From JBBRMQ01 sp038230775 (GTDB lineage Bacteria; Acidobacteriota; Thermoanaerobaculia; Gp7-AA8), in assembly GCA_038230775.1 (NCBI GenBank), contig JBBRMQ010000092.1, forward strand, positions 1-14,734: 14,734 nt of DNA, read 5' to 3'. Made by a program: the position numbers and the translations under genes. Below, piece by piece: positions 6,062-13,478 of the stretch. Each line of letters begins with the position of its first letter. Position 1 is the stretch's first letter. The notes beneath the pieces were generated by a model, which searched no databases, was not told the origin of the DNA, and saw only the letters and a list, made by a program, of their open reading frames with translations.

Positions 6062-7699
6062 CCGCCGGACGGTCGCCGTGAGCTCGCCGGGGTCGATCGG
6101 TTTCTTCAGATAGGCATCGAAACCGGCGGCCAGAGCGTTCTTGCGATCGTCGGGATGTCCGAAGGCCGTCAGGGCAATGACGGGAGTGGTGTTCGATCGC
6201 GTCGGCAGCGCGCGCACCGCGCGAACGAAGGTGAATCCGTCCTCTTCCGGCATCGCCAGGTCGCACACCACGACGTCCGGCAACGCTTTGGCGAGGCTGG
6301 CCAGCCCTTCCCGGACCGACTTCGCAGCCTGAACGCGCGCGCCGGCGCGACGAAAGATCGCGGCGACGAGGTCGCGGGTGAAGTCCTGATCATCGATCAC
6401 CAGCACATCGAGGTCGTTCAACGATGCGAGGGTGAGCTCGGTCTCGGACGCGACCGAGATCGCCGGCGCCGACGCAGTCTCTGTCACCGGCGCAGCCTCG
6501 ATGGCGGGCAGCTCGACGATGAACGTCGCTCCCTTTCCCGATCCCTCACTCGATACGCGGATGCGGCCGCCGTGCAGTTCGACGAGCGCACGAGCGATCG
6601 ACAAACCGAGACCGATCCCTTCGTGGGAGCGCGTGGTGCTGCTGTCCTCCTGGCTGAACGCCTCGAAGACGTGCGGCAGGTACGCCGGATCGATGCCCTT
6701 GCCGGTGTCCTGCACCGCGATGCGAATGACGGAATCCTGGTTCACGACGCGGATGGTGATTGTTCCGCCACGCGCTGTGAACTTCACCGCGTTGGCGAGC
6801 AGATTCCAGATCACCTGCTGCAGACGCCCTTCATCGCCGAGGATGTGCGGCAGCTGCGGCGGAACGCTGGCGAGGATCTCGATGCCTTTCGCCGCCGCCG
6901 CCGGGTGGACGGTCGTCATCGCCGCATGGACCACCGATCCGACGTCCACCGGTCCGGGGTGGAACGTCAACTTGCCCGCGGAGATGCGCGATACATCGAG
7001 GACGTCATCGATCAGCTGCGCCTGGATCTCGGCGCTCTTCTCGATGGCGTCGATGGCCTCGCGCGTCTCCTCCTCCGACAGGCCGAGCTTCAGCATCCGC
7101 GACCAGCCGAGGACGGCGGTCATGGGTGTGCGGAGCTCGTGGGAGAGTGTGGCGAGGAATTGATCCTTCCGGCGATTCGCGTCTTCGAGGGATTTCTGCG
7201 CCGCCTGTTCGTCGGAGATGTCGCGGAACTCGACGACCGCGCCGGCGGGGCGGCCGTCGCGTTGGAGAGGGGAGAGCGAGCAGGAAACGGGGAAGGTGGA
7301 TCCGTCCTTGCGAACGAACAGGTCGAGATGTCTCTTGAGCGCGACCATTTCCTGGCGCGCGCTCCGGATCGGGCAGGCGTCGATGGGGTGACCGCCTCGC
7401 TCCGGCGGCGCGTGCAGCACATCGTGGAACGGCGCTCGCGCGAACTCTTCCAGCGTGTAGCCGGTCTCCTCGATCGCTGCTGGATTCATGTAGGTCGCGA
7501 TGCCGCGCTCGTCGAGCATGAGGAGCGACGAGGCAGCGTTCTCGGCGATCGTCAGGATGAGGTCATTGGCGCGCTCCAGCTCCGCCGTGCGCGCGACGAG
7601 CTCCTGCTCCGCGCGCTGCCGGGCCAGCAGAATGCTCTGGGCGTTCTGAATCGCAACGGAGCGAAGCAGCTCCTCCTCGTCCTTGTGCTGGGCCACCAC
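6041..7699 (-). CDS. Soluble PAS-domain hybrid sensor histidine kinase with C-terminal receiver
   Basis: The 552-residue protein begins at GTG (complement of 7697-7699), preceded by a GGGGAG ribosome-binding site about seven bases away. No transmembrane segment is present. Domains in order: an N-terminal coiled coil (about 6-45); PAS (about 48-162, with LMLDERGIATYMNPAAIEET and VVEFRDIS); HisKA with His187 in LATLSHELRTPMTAVLG; HATPase with N-box NLLANAVKFT (299-308), G1 DTGKGID and G2 GIGLGLSIARAL; a linker (400-428); and a receiver with Asp480 in VVVCDLAMPEEDGF and Lys532/533. It presumably senses an intracellular cue through PAS and relays phosphate to its receiver or to an unlinked partner; no DNA-binding domain is attached. 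It is three bases downstream of the methyltransferase gene, so the two are almost certainly co-transcribed. Confidence 0.95.
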   Translation of the reverse strand: MVAQHKDEEELLRSVAIQNAQSILLARQRAEQELVARTAELERANDLILTIAENAASSLLMLDERGIATYMNPAAIEETGYTLEEFARAPFHDVLHAPPERGGHPIDACPIRSARQEMVALKRHLDLFVRKDGSTFPVSCSLSPLQRDGRPAGAVVEFRDISDEQAAQKSLEDANRRKDQFLATLSHELRTPMTAVLGWSRMLKLGLSEEETREAIDAIEKSAEIQAQLIDDVLDVSRISAGKLTFHPGPVDVGSVVHAAMTTVHPAAAAKGIEILASVPPQLPHILGDEGRLQQVIWNLLANAVKFTARGGTITIRVVNQDSVIRIAVQDTGKGIDPAYLPHVFEAFSQEDSSTTRSHEGIGLGLSIARALVELHGGRIRVSSEGSGKGATFIVELPAIEAAPVTETASAPAISVASETELTLASLNDLDVLVIDDQDFTRDLVAAIFRRAGARVQAAKSVREGLASLAKALPDVVVCDLAMPEEDGFTFVRAVRALPTRSNTTPVIALTAFGHPDDRKNALAAGFDAYLKKPIDPGELTATVRRLSRRSA

Positions 7700-7702
7700 G
7701 CG

Positions 7703-8767
7703 TCAACTCCCCTGGAGCTTCTCCTCCGCAAGAGCGGTGCCCAGGACCCGCGCGCGGATTTTCGCGAATGCCGTGTCCCTCGACGTCGAGGTATCGTCGC
7801 TGAACGGAGAGAAGCCGCAATCGTCCGTCGTTCCCAACTGTTCGACGGGGATGTACTCCGCGGCTTCCAGCGTTCGATCGCACACTTCCGCTGGCGTCTC
7901 CACATGCGGATCGATGGGCGCGACGACGCCGACAAAGACGCGATGCTCGGGCCTGAGATACTTCCGGATGATCTTCAGCACGTGGGTGCGGTCCTTTTCT
8001 CCGGCCAGAGCGATATAGAAGTTGCCGACCTTCAACTGGAAGAGGCTCGGCAGCAGCTCGGCGTAGTCGACTTCGGCGCTGTGGGTGGAGTCGCGATCGC
8101 CGCCCGGGCAGGTATGCACGCCGATCTTCGACCGCTCCTCTGGCTTGAACCGTGAGAGGGCCAGGTTGTTCAGGTCGATGAAACTGTGGAGCAGCTCGCC
8201 GGTCGGATCGATCTTGACCGCGAGTCTTCCTTCGGTGAAATCGATCTGCACTTTGTACGCGCCTTTCGCCAGACAACGGCGAATCTCGGTCTCGTGCTGC
8301 TGCAGAAGGTCCTGAATGAATTGATCGCGCGAGTAGCCTTCGATTCCGTCCGCGGGATACATGAGACTGAGTGCGGAGGGAGAGATGATCGCCTGCTTGA
8401 CCGGTTTGTGTGCGTAGCGATGTGCGACGTCGAGATAGTCGTCCGCGAGCCGCCGGTAGCGGAACGGTCCCGCGGTCAGGCGCGGCATTCTTCTCGTGTG
8501 GCCCGCAGAGAACGGGATCTTGAATCCGTCCGGCGCGGTGTTCGGCAGGCCGTGAACCGAGTACGTCCAGAAGTTGTGGTACTTGCGCTGCTCGCCGTCG
8601 GTGATGACGGGGGAGCCGGTCTCTTCGAACCGCGCGATCGTGTCGCGGATGGCGGCGTCGTATAGCGGGTCCAGTTTCGGATCGTTGGCGTCGCCCTTCG
8701 AAACGGCGTCGATGAGCTCGAGCGGTCGAGGAATGCTGCCGATCGGTTCAGTGGGAATCGTCATCAT
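7703..8767 (-). CDS. Short cobalamin-independent methionine synthase-like (MetE C-terminal type) methyltransferase
   Basis: The start is ATG at 8767, eight bases after a GGAGG (complement of 8776-8780); a second ATG follows at once. The 354-residue protein is the catalytic barrel alone, about half the length of classical MetE. Visible features are TIPTEPIGSIPRP at the N-terminus, SPVITDGEQ, GHTRRMPRLTAGPFRY, VQIDFTEGRL, VGVHTCPGGDRDSTHSA with His218 and Cys220, and LGTTDDCGFSPF with Cys317. The His-x-Cys and late Cys are the expected zinc ligands that activate the thiol substrate. Family members are usually annotated as 5-methyltetrahydropteroyltriglutamate-homocysteine methyltransferase, but the short forms lack the N-terminal barrel and may use another methyl donor or thiol, so the exact reaction is unproven. 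The frame extends upstream to 8998, but that part is not family sequence. Confidence 0.9.
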   Translation of the reverse strand: MMTIPTEPIGSIPRPLELIDAVSKGDANDPKLDPLYDAAIRDTIARFEETGSPVITDGEQRKYHNFWTYSVHGLPNTAPDGFKIPFSAGHTRRMPRLTAGPFRYRRLADDYLDVAHRYAHKPVKQAIISPSALSLMYPADGIEGYSRDQFIQDLLQQHETEIRRCLAKGAYKVQIDFTEGRLAVKIDPTGELLHSFIDLNNLALSRFKPEERSKIGVHTCPGGDRDSTHSAEVDYAELLPSLFQLKVGNFYIALAGEKDRTHVLKIIRKYLRPEHRVFVGVVAPIDPHVETPAEVCDRTLEAAEYIPVEQLGTTDDCGFSPFSDDTSTSRDTAFAKIRARVLGTALAEEKLQGS

Positions 8768-8781
8768 TCGGGGGGCCTCCG

Positions 8782-8802
8782 GGCAAAATACGGCGTTTTG
8801 CC
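8782..8802. promoter_or_regulatory. Palindrome in the leader of the MetE-like gene
   Basis: GGCAAAA (8782-8788) and TTTTGCC (8796-8802) form a perfect 7-bp inverted repeat with a 7-base spacer. It lies directly upstream of the GGAGG ribosome-binding site of the MetE-like gene on the minus strand. It could be an operator for a dimeric repressor or a small leader hairpin; no known consensus was recognised. Confidence 0.4.
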
Positions 8803-9068
8803 AGGAGCGCGGACCCGGTCTACTGCAAGACCGGTTCCGCCGCGCGCTTTTTTGACCAACCGGGTGGAGCGCCGGCGTCCTCGCCGGCGCCGCCTGATTG
8901 ACCGAAACGAACGGTTGGGCATACTCGATCGCTTCCTGCACCACGACCAGATTGGCCGTGCCGACGATGTCGCCGCCGGTGTCGTAGCGTCCGAACACCG
9001 TCTACTTCTGCAGCGATGAGATCTACAAATCCACGGACGGCGGCGCGAGGTGGACGCTGGTATCGCAG
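8803..9068. other. Intergenic stretch with decayed coding traces
   Basis: This gap lies between the divergent MetE-like and BNR/fascin-like genes. It holds the 8869-8890 hairpin, an unrecognised minus-strand frame reading FGRYDTGGDIVGTANLVVV near 8930-8998, and from 8988 an in-frame upstream part of the BNR protein without a start. The promoter of the MetE-like gene must lie here, but no convincing -35/-10 pair was found. Confidence 0.4.
8869..8890. repeat. GC-rich hairpin GCGCCGGCG-TCCT-CGCCGGCGC
   Basis: Perfect 9-bp arms (8869-8877 and 8882-8890) flank a TCCT centre. The sequence differs from the CCGGCTTCAGCCGG family and lacks the GTGTG clamp. It resembles REP-like palindromes that recur in such genomes, though only one copy is seen here. 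Confidence 0.55.
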
Positions 9069-9905
9069 ATGGCGATGGCCGCATTGACAATCGATCACTT
9101 CAATCCGTCGCTGGTCTACGGAGCTCCCTATAGTGGAGGCTTGCTCAGAAGCGAGGATGGCGGCGCCACCTGGCTGGACGCGCCGCTGGTGGGCGAGGTG
9201 CGAACGCTCGCAACGGATCCCGCTCATGCGTCGATCGTTTATGCAGGGACAACGGATGGTCTCGTGTACCGGAGTACCGATGGCGGACGTCGTTGGAAGA
9301 CGATGGAAGCCGGTCTCCAGGGCCCTCCGATCACGAGCCTCGGAGTCGATGCGACCGGCAATCGCGTGTATGCAGGAACGGGCGCCGGTGTTTTCGAATA
9401 CGAATTCAGTACCGCCTACTTGGCCGCGGCGACGCGTCACACACTGTCGCTCCGCACGTATTACTCGAACTTCGTCTCCGCCGAGGGGTGCGGCGACGCG
9501 CGCGTGACCGCCAACAGCACCTCGGCGGGACCGTGCGAGACGTTCACTCTCTACGACGTGAACGGCGGTGCGCTCATGGATGGTGATCGCGTATTTCTCC
9601 AGGCCGCGGACGGGAACTTCGTCTCGGCAGAAAGTGGCGGTGCCAGCGCGTGCGATGACCATTGCCAGAGCCCCGTGACCGCCGACCGCATGCAAGCCGC
9701 GGCGTGGGAGACCTTCACGATTCACAAGCTCGCTTCGTCATCGTCGCCGATCATCAATGGGGACAGCATCGCCCTTCAGGCCATCGCTGGCGACTATGTC
9801 TCCGCAGAAAACGGCGGCAACAACGGCTGCAAGTGCGACAGTGTGCTTCACGCAAACCGTGCAGTTGCGCAGCAGTGGGAAACCTTCACTGTTGTCTTTC
9901 CGTGA
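9069..9905 (+). CDS. BNR/sortilin-type repeat protein with C-terminal fascin-like beta-trefoil, 5'-truncated
   Basis: From ATG 9069 the frame encodes 278 residues. Residues 1-115 carry BNR/sortilin-like propeller repeats: SGGLLRSEDGGATWLDAP, SIVYAGTTDGLVYRSTDGG and NRVYAGTGAGVFEYE. Residues 120-278 hold three fascin-like units, each with an NFVSAE or DYVSAE turn, a glycine pair, a T/HANR-type stretch and WETFTI/WETFTV. Such beta-trefoils bind ligands such as sugars or filaments. Several Cys (GCGDAR, SACDDHCQ, GCKCDS) would suit an exported protein, yet no signal peptide exists. The frame is open upstream from 8988 and reads NTVYFCSDEIYKSTDGGARW, clearly another BNR unit, but contains no start and is blocked by TAG 8985-8987. 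The gene therefore appears to have lost its 5' part; expression from 9069 is uncertain. GATGG upstream is not a convincing ribosome-binding site. Confidence 0.72.
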   Translation: MAMAALTIDHFNPSLVYGAPYSGGLLRSEDGGATWLDAPLVGEVRTLATDPAHASIVYAGTTDGLVYRSTDGGRRWKTMEAGLQGPPITSLGVDATGNRVYAGTGAGVFEYEFSTAYLAAATRHTLSLRTYYSNFVSAEGCGDARVTANSTSAGPCETFTLYDVNGGALMDGDRVFLQAADGNFVSAESGGASACDDHCQSPVTADRMQAAAWETFTIHKLASSSSPIINGDSIALQAIAGDYVSAENGGNNGCKCDSVLHANRAVAQQWETFTVVFP

Positions 9906-9925
9906 GCTACACCACCATGAATGTG

Positions 9926-9947
9926 GGGACGGGCTTCAGCCCGTCCC
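9926..9947. repeat. Single-hairpin variant of the intergenic repeat family
   Basis: GGGACGGGCT-TC-AGCCCGTCCC has perfect 10-bp arms and the common GGCT-TC-AGCC centre. It follows a half clamp (ATGTGG) but no second arm is present. It begins 21 bases after the stop of the BNR/fascin gene. Confidence 0.85.
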
Positions 9948-10003
9948 TACTCGGGCCGCTGCGAGGAGTACCTGAGTCGTAGTCATCACCGGCGGAGCCG
10001 GCA

Positions 10004-10055
10004 GTGTGGCGCCAGCCCTCCGGCTGGCCGGCCAGTCAGAGGACTGGCCCCACAC
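10004..10055. repeat. Paired-hairpin repeat with divergent stems
   Basis: A GTGTGG (10004-10009) and CCACAC (10050-10055) clamp encloses two hairpins: GCCAGCC-CTCC-GGCTGGC (10011-10028) and GGCCAGTC-AGAG-GACTGGCC (10030-10049). The architecture equals copies 1-3, but the stem sequences are unrelated to CCGGCTTCAGCCGG. A small ACCGGC-GGA-GCCGGC palindrome precedes it. It lies between the convergent 3' ends of the BNR/fascin and thioredoxin genes. Confidence 0.78.
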
Positions 10056-10094
10056 ATGCCGCTGTCGCGGCCCCCAGCTTGATCGGCTCAGCGA

Positions 10095-10979
10095 TCAGGG
10101 GCGGTCGGCGATCACTTCGTCGATCGCCCGTGACAGGTCCGCTTCCGAGAGCCTCGTTGGCGCGTACAGGCGCACGATGCCCTTGCGATCGACGAGCGCG
10201 AACGTCGGCGTCGCGGACACGCCGTAGCGCACCAACGTCTCGGTGCTGATCACGGTCGGAACGTCCGCCATCGTCGGGAACGTCTCCTTCCAGAAGGTGG
10301 CGATCTCGGCGCGCTCGTCGTCCGGCGACATCGGCTTGTCGTGCGGTCCGCCGTAGAGCCGCGTCGCCGTGATCATCTGCAGGTCGCGCGTCTTGTATTT
10401 CTGCCACACGCGCTGCAGCGACGTCGATTGTCCTTTGCAGTCTCCGCAGCCCGCGGCCCAGAAGAAAAGCAGCACCGGCTTTCCGCGTAGCGACCCGAGC
10501 GTCGGGCCGCCATCAAGTGACGGCGCCGGTTGCCCTTCGAGCGAGAGAAGGTTGATGTTCTTGCGGATGCGCGATTGCAGCGACGTCGCGTTCGCGTGCG
10601 ACAGCTCGTTCTCGAAATACCGGATCGCCGCTCCGCGCCCCTCGGTCGACGCGAGCAGCCGCCCTTCGACTTCCATCGCCGCGCCGTACGGCACAACAAG
10701 CGCCGCTGTTTCGGCCGGGATCTCGCGATGCAGCTCGGCGACGAAGCGCCGCGCGACGTCGTTGCGATGCAGCAGCTCGGCGCCGCGCGCCAGCCAGCCG
10801 ATCGCGTCGAGGTATTCGGGGTCGACTCCGGTCGCCAGCCTGAAGTCTTCGACGGCCGAGATTCCGCTGGCCAGATCACCGGCCGAGATCTTGAACCGCA
10901 CGAGCCTCACGAGATCGCCGGCATACGCACCGCGAGCCAGGGTCAACGACACAATCGTGGCCACCAACAGTCTCTTCAT
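10095..10979 (-). CDS. Exported TlpA/ResA-like thioredoxin-fold protein
   Basis: The start is ATG at 10979, preceded by GAGGAGAGG, an excellent ribosome-binding site; the longer frame to 11075 is discounted. The 294-residue product has a signal peptide (MKRLLVATIVSLTLARGAYA, cleavage after about residue 20). A helical domain follows (about 25-140), TPR-like around LDAIGWLARGAELLHRNDVA. The thioredoxin domain (about 148-290) has LFFWAAGCGDCKGQ with redox pair Cys178/Cys181, and ATPTFALVDRKG carrying the cis-proline. It is expected to reduce or exchange disulfides in the periplasm, as TlpA-like proteins do for cytochrome or cell-envelope substrates; the particular partner is unknown. A TGATCG-N6-CGATCA inverted repeat (10080-10097) overlaps its stop. 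It is divergent from xfp. Confidence 0.9.
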   Translation of the reverse strand: MKRLLVATIVSLTLARGAYAGDLVRLVRFKISAGDLASGISAVEDFRLATGVDPEYLDAIGWLARGAELLHRNDVARRFVAELHREIPAETAALVVPYGAAMEVEGRLLASTEGRGAAIRYFENELSHANATSLQSRIRKNINLLSLEGQPAPSLDGGPTLGSLRGKPVLLFFWAAGCGDCKGQSTSLQRVWQKYKTRDLQMITATRLYGGPHDKPMSPDDERAEIATFWKETFPTMADVPTVISTETLVRYGVSATPTFALVDRKGIVRLYAPTRLSEADLSRAIDEVIADRP

Positions 10980-11096
10980 CGACCTCTCCTCGTTTTGTGT
11001 TGGGACGCAGGAAGGTCTCGCCGAGTTCCGGTCCATCGATGAAAATCCGTCATGGGAATCCGTACACATCTTCATCGCTCCGCCGCGAGGGGCGAT
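10980..11096. promoter_or_regulatory. Divergent promoter region between thioredoxin gene and xfp
   Basis: This 117-bp gap must hold the start signals for both directions. A direct repeat AATCCGT occurs at 11044-11050 and 11057-11063, 13 bp apart, on the xfp side. The xfp ribosome-binding site GAGGGG lies at 11087-11092. No clear sigma-70 -35/-10 pair was identified. Confidence 0.45.
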
Positions 11097-13478
11097 ATGC
11101 TCGCGGCCATGCCGCTATCCAACGACGAGCTTCGCCTCATGAATGCGTGGTGGCGCGCCGCGAACTATCTGTCCGTCGGCCAGATCTACCTGCTGGACAA
11201 TCCGCTGCTGCGCGAGCCCCTCAAACTCGAGCACACCAAGCCCCGTCTCCTCGGTCACTGGGGCACGACGCCCGGACTCAACTTCATTTATGTGCACCTC
11301 AATCGCGCGATCAAGGCGCGCGATCTCAACATGATCTACATCGCGGGCCCGGGTCATGGCGGTCCAGGCATGGTCGCGAACACGTACCTCGAAGGCACGT
11401 ACAGCGAGTTCTATCCCGCGATCTCGCGCGATGCCGAGGGGTTGAGGAAGCTGTTCAAGCAGTTTTCGTTTCCGGGCGGCATTCCCAGTCACGTCGCGCC
11501 GGAGACCCCCGGATCGATCCACGAAGGCGGCGAGCTCGGTTACGCGCTCGTGCACGCGTACGGCGCGGTGTTCGACAATCCCGAACTGATCGCCGCATGC
11601 GTCGTCGGCGACGGCGAGGCGGAGACCGGACCGCTTGCCGCGAGCTGGCACTCGAACAAGTTTCTCAATCCCGCGTGCGACGGTGCGGTGCTTCCCATCC
11701 TGCATCTCAATGGATACAAGATCGCGAATCCGACGGTGCTTGCGCGGTTGCCGAGCGCCGAGCTGGAGGCACTGTTTCGCGGATACGGCTACACGCCGTA
11801 CTTCGTCGAGGGGGATGATCCGGCGCTCGTCCATCAGGCAATGGCGACGGCGCTCGACGCCGCATTCGACGAGATCGGCAAAATTCAGAAGTCCGCCCGA
11901 GCGGCCGATGGCCCCAGAACCGGTTTTCAACGTCCCGCCTGGCCGATGATCGTTCTCCGCACGCCGAAGGGCTGGACGGGACCGAAGGAAGTGGACGGCC
12001 TGCAGACCGAGAATTCGTGGCGATCGCATCAGGTGCCCTTCGCCGACTTGGCGAAGAAACCGGCGCACGTGAAGCTTCTCGCGGACTGGATGAAGAGCTA
12101 CAAGCCGGAAGAGCTCTTCGATGACAACGGAACGTTTCGTGAGGAATACGCACAACTTGCACCCGCGGGAGCGCGGCGCATGGGCGCGAATCCGCATGCG
12201 AACGGCGGCCTTCTGCTGCGCGACCTGCGCATGCCCGACTTCCGCGACTACGCGGTCGAGGTGAAGAAACCAGCGACGGAGCTGGCGGAGGCGACGAAGA
12301 TCGCCGGCACTCTGCTGCGCGACATCATCAAAGACAATCCGGACAACTTCCGCGTCGTCGGTCCCGATGAGACGGCGTCGAACCGGTTAGGCGCCGTCTT
12401 CGAGGTGACGGATCGCGTCTTCACCGGCACGATTCTTCCGACCGACGACCACATCGCGAACGACGGGCGCGTCATGGAAGTGCTGAGCGAGCACCTCTGC
12501 CAGGGCTGGCTGGAAGGCTATCTGCTGACCGGCCGTCATGGGTTTTTCTCTTGCTACGAAGCGTTCATCCACATCATCGACTCGATGTTCAACCAGCATG
12601 CGAAGTGGCTGAAGACGACGCGGCGCATCAAGTGGCGACGGCCGATCGCATCGCTCAACTATCTGCTGACGTCGCACGTCTGGCGGCAGGATCACAACGG
12701 CTTCAGCCACCAGGATCCCGGCTTCATCGATCACGTGGTGAACAAGAAAGCGGAAGTCGTCCGCATCTATCTTCCGCCCGACGCGAACACGCTGCTCTCC
12801 GTCGTCGATCACTGCCTGCGGAGCCGCAACTACGTGAACGTGATCGTGGCCGGCAAGCAGCCCGCACTGCAATATCTTGACATGGACGCCGCCATCAAGC
12901 ATTGCTCGGCCGGCATCGGCATCTGGGAATGGGCGAGCAACGACAAGGACGCCGAGCCCGACGTGGTGATGGCGTGCGCCGGTGACGTGCCGACGCTCGA
13001 GACGCTGGCGGCGGTCGACATCCTGCGGCAGCGCATTCCCGACTTGAAGGTGCGCGTCGTGAACGTCGTCGATCTCATGACGCTGCAGCCGCCCGGCGAG
13101 CATCCGCACGGCCTTACCGATCGCGACTTCGACTCGATCTTCACCACGGACAAGCCGGTCATCTTCGCCTTCCATGGTTATCCGTGGCTCATTCACCGTC
13201 TCGCGTATCGCCGGACCAATCACGTCAACCTTCATGTGCGCGGCTACAAGGAAGAGGGGACGACGACGACGCCGTTCGACATGACCGTGCTGAACGATCT
13301 CGATCGCTTCCACCTCGTCATGGACGTCGTCGACCGCGTTCCCAACCTCGGCGTCCGCTACGCGCATCTCAAGCAGGAGATGCGCGACATGCTCGTCGAG
13401 CACCATCAGTACGTCTGCGAGCGTGGCGACGATCTGCCGTCGGTGCGCGACTGGACCTGGCCGTACAAGCCGGCGTGA
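11097..13478 (+). CDS. xfp: Phosphoketolase (xylulose-5-phosphate/fructose-6-phosphate)
   Basis: The 793-residue enzyme has the family's usual length. It starts at ATG 11097, four bases after GAGGGG; ATG 11109 is an alternative. It cleaves xylulose 5-phosphate (and often fructose 6-phosphate) with phosphate to acetyl phosphate plus glyceraldehyde 3-phosphate (or erythrose 4-phosphate), using thiamine diphosphate and magnesium in the cytosol. Seen in order: WWRAANYLSVGQIYLLDNP, GHWGTTPGLNF (His54), GPGHGGPG (His87), the cofactor motif GDGEAETG (171-178) reaching to HLNGYKI (Asn205), VGPDETASNRL with the expected catalytic Glu, LTGRHGFFSCYEAF, SHVWRQDHNGFSHQDPG and the C-terminal FHGYPWLIHRLAYRR. 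All appear intact. Its last bases overlap ackA as GTGA, so the two are translationally coupled. Confidence 0.97.
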   Translation: MLAAMPLSNDELRLMNAWWRAANYLSVGQIYLLDNPLLREPLKLEHTKPRLLGHWGTTPGLNFIYVHLNRAIKARDLNMIYIAGPGHGGPGMVANTYLEGTYSEFYPAISRDAEGLRKLFKQFSFPGGIPSHVAPETPGSIHEGGELGYALVHAYGAVFDNPELIAACVVGDGEAETGPLAASWHSNKFLNPACDGAVLPILHLNGYKIANPTVLARLPSAELEALFRGYGYTPYFVEGDDPALVHQAMATALDAAFDEIGKIQKSARAADGPRTGFQRPAWPMIVLRTPKGWTGPKEVDGLQTENSWRSHQVPFADLAKKPAHVKLLADWMKSYKPEELFDDNGTFREEYAQLAPAGARRMGANPHANGGLLLRDLRMPDFRDYAVEVKKPATELAEATKIAGTLLRDIIKDNPDNFRVVGPDETASNRLGAVFEVTDRVFTGTILPTDDHIANDGRVMEVLSEHLCQGWLEGYLLTGRHGFFSCYEAFIHIIDSMFNQHAKWLKTTRRIKWRRPIASLNYLLTSHVWRQDHNGFSHQDPGFIDHVVNKKAEVVRIYLPPDANTLLSVVDHCLRSRNYVNVIVAGKQPALQYLDMDAAIKHCSAGIGIWEWASNDKDAEPDVVMACAGDVPTLETLAAVDILRQRIPDLKVRVVNVVDLMTLQPPGEHPHGLTDRDFDSIFTTDKPVIFAFHGYPWLIHRLAYRRTNHVNLHVRGYKEEGTTTTPFDMTVLNDLDRFHLVMDVVDRVPNLGVRYAHLKQEMRDMLVEHHQYVCERGDDLPSVRDWTWPYKPA

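Noticed and set aside
6155..8155. 666-codon plus-strand frame opposite the hybrid kinase and MetE-like genes
   Set aside because: It spans two well-defined genes on the other strand, is extremely Arg/Asp-rich and shows no domain. It is a high-GC antisense shadow.
8831..8863. Terminator with CCGGTT/AACCGG stem and T-run
   Set aside because: The six T (8848-8853) lie within the 21-base loop and not after the stem, so it does not fit a rho-independent terminator.
8768..8998. N-terminal extension of the MetE-like protein to 8998
   Set aside because: The extension is not family-like, passes through the hairpin at 8869-8890, and a strong GGAGG site supports the ATG at 8767.
8895..8998. Minus-strand frame FGRYDTGGDIVGTANLVVV as a real gene piece
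   Set aside because: It looks somewhat protein-like but no family was recognised and it runs into repeat sequence. It is kept only as a note in the gap entry.
1158..10055. CRISPR array
   Set aside because: Repeats are kilobases apart, palindromic in pairs, and without regular spacers or cas genes.
10980..11075. Longer thioredoxin start at 11075
   Set aside because: It would add 32 polar residues before a clear signal peptide; the ATG at 10979 has a strong ribosome-binding site.
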